Shown here piece by piece: positions 1-7,026 of a DNA stretch of 19,675 nt. The notes below the pieces were generated by a model. It was not told the DNA's origin and made no database searches. It saw only the letters and a list, made by a program, of their open reading frames with translations. Each line of letters starts with the position of its first letter. The first letter of the stretch is position 1. This stretch comes from Erythrobacteraceae bacterium CCH12-C2 (lineage in GTDB: Bacteria > Pseudomonadota > Alphaproteobacteria > Sphingomonadales > Sphingomonadaceae): contig LSKF01000146.1 in assembly GCA_001556995.1 (NCBI GenBank), positions 1-19,675 of the forward strand. The letters are read 5' to 3'. Position numbers and translations under genes: made by a program.

Positions 1-2
1 CT

Positions 3-365
3 CCGGTCCAGACGGTGTCACTCGACGCTGACAATGATGCGAACGTCGGTACTGCGCGCATTTTTGACGCAGGTACGGGAGCGTTTTCCTTCGAAGACAA
101 CGCACTCGTGGCGAGCAACGTGGTTATCATTAACTTCGGAAGCGACGATGAGTTTGTCGTGCTCAATGGCGACCCTAACAATTACAGCTTCGGCACGGTG
201 GGGGACGATCTCAACATTTCGATCACCGGTCCCAACGGTCCCAGCACTGTCGTTCTGGAGGGGGTCGCAGACCAAAATGTATTCGTCATCGACGAAGCCT
301 CTGCGGAACAGGCTGTTGGCAATGTGCTGAATGGAGGCGCCCCGCTCGACTTCTTCCAGCCGTGA
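3..365 (+). CDS. C-terminal fragment of a beta-rich, probably T1SS-secreted protein (5' end cut off)
   Basis: The frame is open to the left edge and ends at TGA 363-365, so only about the last 120 residues are present; a GTG at 15 lies in frame but need not be a start. The fragment is acidic and has no Cys. Its pattern (INFGSDDEFVVLNG, then YSFGTVGDDLNISITG, then a STVVLEGV strand) resembles the closing beta-sandwich seen near the C-terminus of RTX-type secreted proteins, and it ends with the hydrophobic LDFFQP. A similar strand pattern occurs near residues 53-97 of the giant protein encoded 100 bases downstream, so the two may be related T1SS substrates. What the full protein does cannot be seen here. 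Family assignment is inference from sequence style; that a gene ends here is fairly secure. Confidence 0.62.
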   Translation, partial: PVQTVSLDADNDANVGTARIFDAGTGAFSFEDNALVASNVVIINFGSDDEFVVLNGDPNNYSFGTVGDDLNISITGPNGPSTVVLEGVADQNVFVIDEASAEQAVGNVLNGGAPLDFFQP

Positions 366-366
366 T

Positions 367-442
367 GCTAATCGCGACTTACAAAGGTACTTCAGTTTTC
401 CTTTTCTCAATGATTAGCGTCTCAGCTTCAAAACCTTGAGAC
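367..442 (+). other. Two weak hairpins in the leader of the giant surface-protein gene
   Basis: A 7-base inverted repeat, gctaatc (367-373) with gattagc (412-418), encloses a 38-base loop. Immediately after it, gtctca (419-424) pairs with tgagac (437-442) around a 12-base loop. Neither is followed by a T-run, so they are not clear intrinsic terminators. They could be mRNA leader structures that stabilise the transcript of the downstream gene, or chance. The ribosome binding site cgggag (453-458) lies 7 bases before the ATG at 466 and outside both stems. Confidence 0.3.
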
Positions 443-465
443 CAAGTTTAATCGGGAGTTTTTAA

Positions 466-3400
466 ATGGCACTTCTCACACTTTCGGCCGGAGATACCGT
501 CGGTCTCTCGTTCGGCAGCTTCAACATCATCGGTTCTCGGACCGGTTCTGAGACGGTTATCCTCAGCAACCCAATTGCCGGAAACCTCACGGTTACCCTC
601 GATCCTTCGTTCAACCAGGGCGGGGATACGATTGTTCTGGCTGGCTCGGCCGCCGATTACACCATTGTCCGTAGTGGCTCGAGTGTGATCCTGACCAACG
701 GCTCGATTTCCGTCACCATTCCGGTTGGTACCGCGGGTGCCAACGTTGTGTTCGCAAACGGTGCTGGCGCGGCTGACGATGATGTCCGCGTCCTTAAGTT
801 TGACACCGCGATCGGCAAGATCGTGCTCAACGGCGATGTCGCTTCTGAGTCCCAGGTTGTCGAGCTCGGCGCTCCTGCGGTTGCTGTGGCCGTCAATGAT
901 GCCCCGGTTGTTGCCAACCTCCTGGCCGATCGTTCTTCGGCTGAGGACACCGCGATCAGCTTCACCATCCCGGCAGGTACGTTCACTGATGCCGACGGCG
1001 ACGCTCTCGCACTGACCGCGACCGGCGTTCCGGCTTGGCTGACGTTCAATGCTGCCACCGGCACCTTCTCGGGCACTCCCCCGCAGGACTTCAACGGTAG
1101 CGTAAACGTAACGGTTACTGCGACCGATCCGGGCGGCCTTTCGGCATCCGACACCTTCGCTCTTACGGTGACCCCGGTCAACGACGCGCCCGTGGTGGCT
1201 AATGCCTTGGCTGATCAGGCTGTCAACGAAGACACCGCTGTCAACTTCACTGTTCCGGCCAATGCTTTCAGCGATGTTGATAACGCTTCGCTCACCTACT
1301 CGGCCACGCAAACGGGCGGCGCACCGCTTCCAGCTTGGTTGTCGTTTGATGCGGTGGCCCGCACATTCACCGGCACCCCGCCGCTCGACTTCAACGGTGT
1401 CTTGAATCTCACCGTGACTGCGAGCGATGGCACCCTCACCGCAAGCGACAACTTCACTCTTACGATCAACCCGGTGAATGATGCGCCGGTTCTTGCTGTT
1501 GCCCTTGCGGACCAGACGGTTGCTGAAGACACCGCGCTGAGCTTCACTGTTCCTGCCAATGCCTTCACTGACGTCGACAACGCGACGCTGACCTACTCGG
1601 CGACGCTGGCTGGCGGGGCTCCGCTTCCGGCATGGCTGTCGTTCAACCCCGCGACCCGTACCTTCTCCGGTACGCCGCCGCAGGATTTCAATGGCATCGT
1701 CAACGTGACCGTGACGGCCAGCGATGGTGCCCTCTCGGCGAACGATACCTTCAGCCTGACGGTGACCCCGGTCAACGATCGTCCGGTGCTGACCACTGCG
1801 ATCGCGGACCAGACGTTCTTCGAAGACACGGTTGTTAGCTTCACGCTTCCGGCGAATACGTTCGGCGACGTTGACGGTGATACTCTCACCCTCTCGGCCA
1901 CCGGCGTTCCGGCATGGCTCACCTTCAATGCGGCCACTGGTACGTTCACCGGGACTCCGCCGCGGGATCTCAACGGCACGATCGGAAGCATCACCGTCAC
2001 CGCGACCGATCCCGCTGGTCTGTCGGTCTCTGACACGTTTGTCTTGACCCTCACGCCGGTGATCGACGTTGCCGTGAGCAACGCAAGCGTGACCGAAGGC
2101 GATCCGAACGGCCCGGCCCGTCAGGTTTCCTTCACGCTCACCCTCGATACCGTGCCGACTGCGCCGGTTCAGGTTGCGTACTTCACGACTGCAGGCACCG
2201 CGACGGCAAATGACGACTTCGTCCCGACCTCGGGTATCGTCACTTTCCTTCCTGGTCAGACGACTGTGCTTGTCTCCGTTCCGATCATCGGCGATCTCCT
2301 TGTGGAACAGCCAGAGTTGGAGACCTTCACGCTCACCGCATCTGTTGTCAGTACACCTTCGACCATTGGTATCTTCTCGGTCGGTACTGGGACGATCATC
2401 GAGAACGACACTGTTCAGGGAACGCTGACCGCCGCTCAGGATACGCTGATTGGCACGGCCAATGATGACATTTTCATTGGAACTAACCGCAACCTGAATT
2501 CCGGTGACAGTATCACGGGCGGAGAGGGGACGAATGATGTCTTCTTCTTTAGCACCGATTCGACCCTGGTAGGCGATTTTGGGCCCTTTAGCCCTCTTGC
2601 TCAGGCGACTTTCGCAGGCTTCATTCTGGATGGCGTTGAACAGTTCGTTGTGACCAACGACTCCGGGATCCAGCTTTTCAATCGTCAAAACTCTTTTGAT
2701 TTGTCTCAGGCGACTGGATTGAAGGTTGTAGAAACGTTCAATAGCTCGTCGTCGACTGATTTCTTCAATTTGGATCTTGAGACTGACACTATCGCTATCA
2801 CGGACCTGAGCAACGATAACACGTTCTTGACTGTGCAGGCGCGTTACCAGAATGCAGAAGTGACTGGGGCGGCTGACACAGTTACCGTCGACATTGATGA
2901 GAGTCGGGTTGATTTGATCCAAATCGGTTCCAATTCCACTTTCAATCAGGGCATTGAGAGCATTGTTGTGGCCTTCCAAGGTGACTCCTTCATCGGTGCC
3001 CTCGACTCTGCGGTTCAGACGCTTGATCTTGTTGGTCTTGGTTCGATCGAGATTGGCGCACTTAACACGGCCAATCTTACGCAGATCGATGCGACTGGTG
3101 CTGGCGGTACGGTTACCCTGTCGTTTGCTGGTGCGCCTAACGCGGTCGAGTACCTCGGCTCGCAGGGCAGCGATGTGGTCACCGGTAATGATACCGATGG
3201 CACCTCGTTCAACACCGGAACTGGCGACGACACCGTGACTGATGGTGCGGGTGGCGGCGATAACGTGATCGACACTGGCGCTGGCGCTGATATCGTGAAC
3301 AGCCAGGCTGGAGACGACACGATCACCACCGGGACCGAAAGCGACACTGTCAATGTGACATCGGGTGGCTTCACCAGCATCGATACGGGCGCAGGTTCTG

Positions 3401-6400
3401 ACGTTATCGACTTCGCAGCCGGTACGTTCGACGCTGACGTAGTCGTGACCAACCGTGACGTTGTTGACGGTGGTGCTGATCGTGACGAACTCCGGATCAA
3501 TGAGAGTGCGGCTGACAACAACTTCGAAGCTGTCTCGAGCATTGAGACCCTGACACTCAACACTGGCGGCACGACTGTGACGCTTGGTGCTGAGGGCCTT
3601 GCGGCTGGGATTGACACCATCAATCTCTCCACGGGCAACGATAACGTCAGTGCTTTTGAGCTGCTGGTTGCCTCTCGCAATCTGACCATCAACAGCCGCG
3701 GTGCTGGTACGGGTGGTGACGACATCGTCACGACCGGAACCGGGAACGACACGTTCAACTTCGGTGGCAACCTCACCGATAATGACGATCTGGACGGCGG
3801 CGCCGGCACGGACACGCTGAACCTTGACGGCCCGACCACCCTCAATGCCGGTAACGCTGCGTTCATCCGCATCGAGACGGTCAACCTGGCTGGTAACGGC
3901 AACAACGACTACTCGTTGACGCTGGACAACCTCAATGCTCCGTCGAGCAACGGGACGCTCACCATCGCTGGTGGCACCCTTGGTGCTGACGATACGGCGG
4001 ACATCGACACCAGTGACGTGACCACGTTCAATCTGAACATCACCACTGGCCTCGCCAACGACATCGTCACCTTGGGTTCGACTGCCAACACGGTTTCGAC
4101 CGGCGGTGGGAACGACCTCGTTGAAGATGACGGCGTGGCCATTGGTGCTTCGACGATTGATACCGGCGCAGGCAACGACCTCGTTGATCTGGTCGTCGCT
4201 GGTGCGTTGGACCTGACCACTGGTACCGGGACTGACACCGTTATTGTGACCGGCGCGGGCTTCAAGACCATCAACACCGGCGAAGACAATGACGTCGTCG
4301 ATGCAGTTGGCAATGCCAACATCCAGCTGGGTTCGGGCGAAGATACGCTCTTCGTCACCGGGCTCAACAACGGTCAGACGGCCAATGGTGGTGCTGGCGT
4401 TGCTGACCTCGTTGAAGCCAATGGCGCGGTTACCGACGCTCTGTTCACCAGCTTCTCGAACTTTGAAGTATTCCGTCAGACGTCGGGAGCATCGTCGGTT
4501 CTTGGGGTTGAGGCACAGGCGGCTGGAATCCGGACCGTCGTGGACGGTGACCCCGGTTCGGCTAACCTTTATGATCTCAGCGCCTTCACTGCGGGCGTGA
4601 CGGTCATCTTGAACGATCAGCCTGTCACTGCCGGTGCTGGCGGAACGTTTAACAACAACGGTGGTGGCGATGACACTGTCCTCACGGGCTCGGGTGACGA
4701 CACCGTCATTCTTGATAATGGCGCGGGTCAGGACGATAACATCATCGAACTGAATGGCGGCAATGACACGATTATCGCCCGCGGCGTCGCGCTCAATCCG
4801 GGTGACGACATTGATGGCGGTGCTGGTAATGATACGATTGCCTTCAACAATGGTGAGGAAAACCTCAACTTTGTGGAACAGGTCAATGCGATCGTTGATC
4901 TGGCTCGTGTCACCTCGATCGAGAACTTCGTGTTCACCGATAGCGGCGACCTTGATCCCGATTTCGTCGATAGCGAAAACCACCTCGTCACCTTCCGTGG
5001 CGCCGGTAACCTGGTCGGCACGCTGACCACGCTTACCGTCGACACTTCGGCGATCACCGATGGTGATGACAGCGTCACGGTTGTCCTCGAGGGCGGTCCT
5101 GGCGGTGTCACAGACCCTGACTTTGCGTTCACCATCCGTGGCGCGGGCGAGGGTGTTGCGGTTACCGTCGACAAGCAGAACCTCAACATCAACAACAACA
5201 TCAACTTTGTTGGTGGTGCCAGCGATGACACGCTGCGGATTGATGGGGTCGACCTTGGTTCGACGATCCGCTTCTCCGGTGGTACGGGCCTCGATACGCT
5301 CGTTCAGACCGGCGGTGACTTCGACGACGATGGTTTCGACAACATCTCGGGTGTCGAGGTGCTCTCGGCTGACACGGGTGTGGGCGACCGCCTCGATGCG
5401 ACGCTTGGTGCGCAGGCCGGAGCCGCAGGCTTCACGACCATCATCGGTGGTCTGGGCAACGATGACGTGCTTATCGATGCGGCCTTCCAATCCTTCACCG
5501 GTGCAGACATCGAAGTTGACCTGTCTCAGGGTGGCAACGACACGTTTGATGCATCCGCTTCGGGCGAAGTGTTCAACTTTGACCTCGGTATTGAAGCTCG
5601 CACTAACGACATCATCATCGGCGGTACAACGGCCGAGGATACGCTGGCGGTGACGGGTGAGAACACCGGTCTTGTGGTTGGTGATCTGATCACCAACATC
5701 AACGGGGTTGAAGGGGTTGAAACCGTCAACTTCACCACCGGCGGACATGGTGGCATCGCCATCCTGCGTCTCGACACGAAGGTGGATGAGGTTGTTGGCG
5801 GGGCTCAGGTCATTAATGTGATCGGTTCGACTGACATCAATGGTAACCCGCTCGACGATGTGATCATCGACGTGCGGAACAAGGTCAATGATGTCCTGAT
5901 CGGTGACGCTGACCTGACGGTCAACGTGAACAATGTTGATGTCGCGACGATTGACCTTGGCTTCGGCGATGACACGGTCATCGGTGGTGCAGGTGTTATC
6001 CTGAATGTCCGCACTGAAGGCGGTGACGACGTGGTTCGCGTCGGTGCCGGTGGTCAGGGTGACATCTCGGGCGGCGATGGCAACGACCAGCTGTTCGGTG
6101 ACACGGGCAACGACGTCCTTGCTGGTGGTGCAGGCAACGACATCATCTCTGGCGGTGCAGGCAGCGACTTCCTGTTCGGTGGTTCGGGTAACGACACCAT
6201 CAGCGATGGCACGGGTGCAGATACCATCTTCGGCAGCACGGGTGCGGATACCATCAATCTGACGAATGATAATGCGGTCGACACGCTCGTTTATGATGGC
6301 TTCTACGCTCCGGGCACTCCGGCAGCTGATAGCTTCGGTGCGGTCTCGGGGACCTTCGACACGGTCAACGGCTTCGTTTCCGGCATTGATGAGTTCGAGT

Positions 6401-6780
6401 TGGTTCTTGCCAATGGAACTGCGTTCAACTTCCTTGGGAACGTGAACACCTTTGCTGCGGTTGACTCCTCGCTCTCGGATGCCGCCGATGGTGTCCAGGC
6501 GATCTACGATCAGGTTGCGAACATCCTCTACATCGATCTCGACAGCGATGGCGATATCGACTCCGAGGATCTCCAGATCGTGGTCAACACGGTTGGTGAA
6601 ACCGGTCTGGCTGCTGGTGATTTCGTCATCTCGACGGTTGCCAATGCCAGCGATCCGGTGCCGGACGTGGCCGCTCAGGCTGGTGCTACTGGCCCGGATG
6701 GCGCTACCTCGCCCGAGTTCACGACTGGCCCGTTCACTGCGGACGAGCTCTCGATCGGGATCGCTGCCAACCTCGTCTGA
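466..6780 (+). CDS. Giant calcium-binding surface protein, likely T1SS substrate (cadherin-like, Calx-beta, RTX)
   Basis: 2104 residues; ATG preceded by cgggag at 7 bases. No Sec signal peptide. Order: residues 1-142, beta-rich N-terminal module; 143-531, four cadherin-like (dystroglycan/He_PIG type) repeats, each with VND, an ED(T)xxxF strand and PAWL(T/S)F; 532-650, Calx-beta domain ending IIENDT; about 655-1860, S-layer-like beta strands with IETLTLN/VETVNF motifs alternating with degenerate GD-rich beta-roll clusters (about 906-985, 1079-1124, 1212-1300, 1396-1465); 1869-1930, canonical RTX nonapeptides (GGxGNDxLxG); 2024-2035, an EF-hand-like loop DLDSDGDIDSED; and a hydrophobic C-terminal tail (IGIAANLV) like T1SS signals. 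There is no Cys and no Met after residue 1. Exporter genes follow at once. Inferred role: a cell-surface layer, adhesin or biofilm matrix protein secreted unfolded and folded by external Ca2+. Whether S-layer or adhesin cannot be settled. Confidence 0.9.
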   Translation: MALLTLSAGDTVGLSFGSFNIIGSRTGSETVILSNPIAGNLTVTLDPSFNQGGDTIVLAGSAADYTIVRSGSSVILTNGSISVTIPVGTAGANVVFANGAGAADDDVRVLKFDTAIGKIVLNGDVASESQVVELGAPAVAVAVNDAPVVANLLADRSSAEDTAISFTIPAGTFTDADGDALALTATGVPAWLTFNAATGTFSGTPPQDFNGSVNVTVTATDPGGLSASDTFALTVTPVNDAPVVANALADQAVNEDTAVNFTVPANAFSDVDNASLTYSATQTGGAPLPAWLSFDAVARTFTGTPPLDFNGVLNLTVTASDGTLTASDNFTLTINPVNDAPVLAVALADQTVAEDTALSFTVPANAFTDVDNATLTYSATLAGGAPLPAWLSFNPATRTFSGTPPQDFNGIVNVTVTASDGALSANDTFSLTVTPVNDRPVLTTAIADQTFFEDTVVSFTLPANTFGDVDGDTLTLSATGVPAWLTFNAATGTFTGTPPRDLNGTIGSITVTATDPAGLSVSDTFVLTLTPVIDVAVSNASVTEGDPNGPARQVSFTLTLDTVPTAPVQVAYFTTAGTATANDDFVPTSGIVTFLPGQTTVLVSVPIIGDLLVEQPELETFTLTASVVSTPSTIGIFSVGTGTIIENDTVQGTLTAAQDTLIGTANDDIFIGTNRNLNSGDSITGGEGTNDVFFFSTDSTLVGDFGPFSPLAQATFAGFILDGVEQFVVTNDSGIQLFNRQNSFDLSQATGLKVVETFNSSSSTDFFNLDLETDTIAITDLSNDNTFLTVQARYQNAEVTGAADTVTVDIDESRVDLIQIGSNSTFNQGIESIVVAFQGDSFIGALDSAVQTLDLVGLGSIEIGALNTANLTQIDATGAGGTVTLSFAGAPNAVEYLGSQGSDVVTGNDTDGTSFNTGTGDDTVTDGAGGGDNVIDTGAGADIVNSQAGDDTITTGTESDTVNVTSGGFTSIDTGAGSDVIDFAAGTFDADVVVTNRDVVDGGADRDELRINESAADNNFEAVSSIETLTLNTGGTTVTLGAEGLAAGIDTINLSTGNDNVSAFELLVASRNLTINSRGAGTGGDDIVTTGTGNDTFNFGGNLTDNDDLDGGAGTDTLNLDGPTTLNAGNAAFIRIETVNLAGNGNNDYSLTLDNLNAPSSNGTLTIAGGTLGADDTADIDTSDVTTFNLNITTGLANDIVTLGSTANTVSTGGGNDLVEDDGVAIGASTIDTGAGNDLVDLVVAGALDLTTGTGTDTVIVTGAGFKTINTGEDNDVVDAVGNANIQLGSGEDTLFVTGLNNGQTANGGAGVADLVEANGAVTDALFTSFSNFEVFRQTSGASSVLGVEAQAAGIRTVVDGDPGSANLYDLSAFTAGVTVILNDQPVTAGAGGTFNNNGGGDDTVLTGSGDDTVILDNGAGQDDNIIELNGGNDTIIARGVALNPGDDIDGGAGNDTIAFNNGEENLNFVEQVNAIVDLARVTSIENFVFTDSGDLDPDFVDSENHLVTFRGAGNLVGTLTTLTVDTSAITDGDDSVTVVLEGGPGGVTDPDFAFTIRGAGEGVAVTVDKQNLNINNNINFVGGASDDTLRIDGVDLGSTIRFSGGTGLDTLVQTGGDFDDDGFDNISGVEVLSADTGVGDRLDATLGAQAGAAGFTTIIGGLGNDDVLIDAAFQSFTGADIEVDLSQGGNDTFDASASGEVFNFDLGIEARTNDIIIGGTTAEDTLAVTGENTGLVVGDLITNINGVEGVETVNFTTGGHGGIAILRLDTKVDEVVGGAQVINVIGSTDINGNPLDDVIIDVRNKVNDVLIGDADLTVNVNNVDVATIDLGFGDDTVIGGAGVILNVRTEGGDDVVRVGAGGQGDISGGDGNDQLFGDTGNDVLAGGAGNDIISGGAGSDFLFGGSGNDTISDGTGADTIFGSTGADTINLTNDNAVDTLVYDGFYAPGTPAADSFGAVSGTFDTVNGFVSGIDEFELVLANGTAFNFLGNVNTFAAVDSSLSDAADGVQAIYDQVANILYIDLDSDGDIDSEDLQIVVNTVGETGLAAGDFVISTVANASDPVPDVAAQAGATGPDGATSPEFTTGPFTADELSIGIAANLV
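892..2058 (+). repeat. Four tandem cadherin-like repeats in the giant surface protein gene
   Basis: Units begin at a VND (or equivalent) codon triplet: 892-1176 (95 codons), 1177-1473 (99), 1474-1770 (99) and 1771-2058 (96). Each holds an ED(T)xxxF strand, one PAWLTF or PAWLSF motif, a GTPP turn and a final TVTPVND-type strand. Units 1 and 4 share the short form (ATGVPAWLTFNAATGTF); units 2 and 3 share a longer form with a GGAPLPAWLSF insertion. This type of module usually forms a Ca2+-stiffened stalk in surface proteins. Confidence 0.88.
2059..2415 (+). other. Calx-beta domain coding segment (residues 532-650)
   Basis: Residues 532-650 show the Calx-beta pattern: an N-terminal ASVTEGD strand, a long FTLTLD strand, AGTATANDDFVPTSG, then VTFLPGQTT and a closing GTIIENDT. 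The family binds Ca2+ and is common in the stalks of bacterial adhesins and other T1SS substrates. It sits directly after the cadherin-like repeats and before the beta-roll region. Confidence 0.8.
6067..6255 (+). repeat. Canonical RTX nonapeptide block of the giant surface protein
   Basis: Residues about 1868-1930 hold about seven successive GGxGxDxhx-type nonapeptides (for example GGDGNDQLF, GGAGNDIIS, GGSGNDTIS, then degenerate GTGADTIF). Such repeats form a parallel beta-roll that binds Ca2+ in the turns and nucleates folding after T1SS export. The placement, about 175 residues before the C-terminus, is usual for RTX proteins. Confidence 0.9.
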
Positions 6781-6796
6781 TAGTTGGTTCGAAAAA

Positions 6797-6837
6797 AGAG
6801 GGGGGCTGCGGTTTGACCGCGGCCCCTTTCTATTTAT
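6797..6837 (+). terminator. Strong intrinsic terminator between the giant surface-protein gene and the exporter genes
   Basis: The left arm ggggctgcggt (6802-6812) pairs with accgcggcccc (6816-6826) around a 3-base loop, with one G-U pair inside. The stem can extend outward through A/G-rich 6797-6801 and T-rich 6827-6831. The T-rich tail tttctatttat (6827-6837) follows. It begins only 17 bases after the surface-protein stop codon and ends about 13 bases before the ribosome binding site of the next gene, so it would end most substrate transcripts while leakage feeds the exporter genes. Confidence 0.9.
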
Positions 6838-6860
6838 GGAGCGTGTTTGTGAGGAAAATT

Positions 6861-7025
6861 ATGAACCAAGATAAACACGAGCAGCCGTTTGTTGTCCGAG
6901 GGACCGAAGACGGTCAGCCCCTTGAATTCACCACTGGAACCCGCGAAACAGCCGAGCGTCTGGTTGCTCAACTGAAGGAGCAGGGTGTGGTTGATCTTGA
7001 GATTGTTGAAGAAGGGCGGGTCTGA
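6861..7025 (+). CDS. Small protein of unknown function (54 aa) at the head of the exporter genes
   Basis: ATG 6861 is preceded by gaggaa (6851-6856) with good spacing; an upstream in-frame ATG lies inside the terminator and is less likely. I do not recognise the family. The 54 residues (MNQDKHEQPFVVRG start) are acidic and soluble, with no Cys, signal peptide or membrane segment. The pattern suggests strand (QPFVVRG), strand (PLEFTTG), helix (TRETAERLVAQLKEQG) and strand (DLEIVEE), a compact beta-beta-alpha-beta fold. The stop is one base before the GTG start of the TolC-like gene, so the two are probably translated together. Position suggests a role with the secretion system (chaperone, adaptor or regulator), but this is inference from context only. 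Confidence 0.75.
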   Translation: MNQDKHEQPFVVRGTEDGQPLEFTTGTRETAERLVAQLKEQGVVDLEIVEEGRV

Positions 7026-7026
7026 C

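Noticed and set aside
367..442. Leader hairpins as an intrinsic terminator of the upstream gene
   Set aside because: Stems are only 6-7 pairs, one loop is 38 bases, and no T-run follows; kept only as weak structures.
466..900. LapA-type N-terminal retention module with a LapG cleavage site in the giant protein
   Set aside because: No TAAG or PAAG site is seen in the N-terminal region and no lapD or lapG gene is nearby.
892..2058. Tandem repeats as a possible CRISPR array
   Set aside because: Units are about 285-297 bases, coding throughout and keep the reading frame; they are protein domain repeats.
3015..3905. Reverse-strand open frame rich in Ser, Pro and Val inside the beta-roll region
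   Set aside because: Low-complexity translation of repetitive DNA; no start signal and no recognisable motif.
448..5748. Reverse-strand open frame of 1766 codons opposite the giant surface-protein gene
   Set aside because: It is exactly codon-aligned with the sense gene, so it stays open simply because the sense gene avoids TTA, CTA and TCA. The product is rich in Arg, Val, Asp and Glu with no domain, and the sense strand has clear domains and a ribosome binding site.
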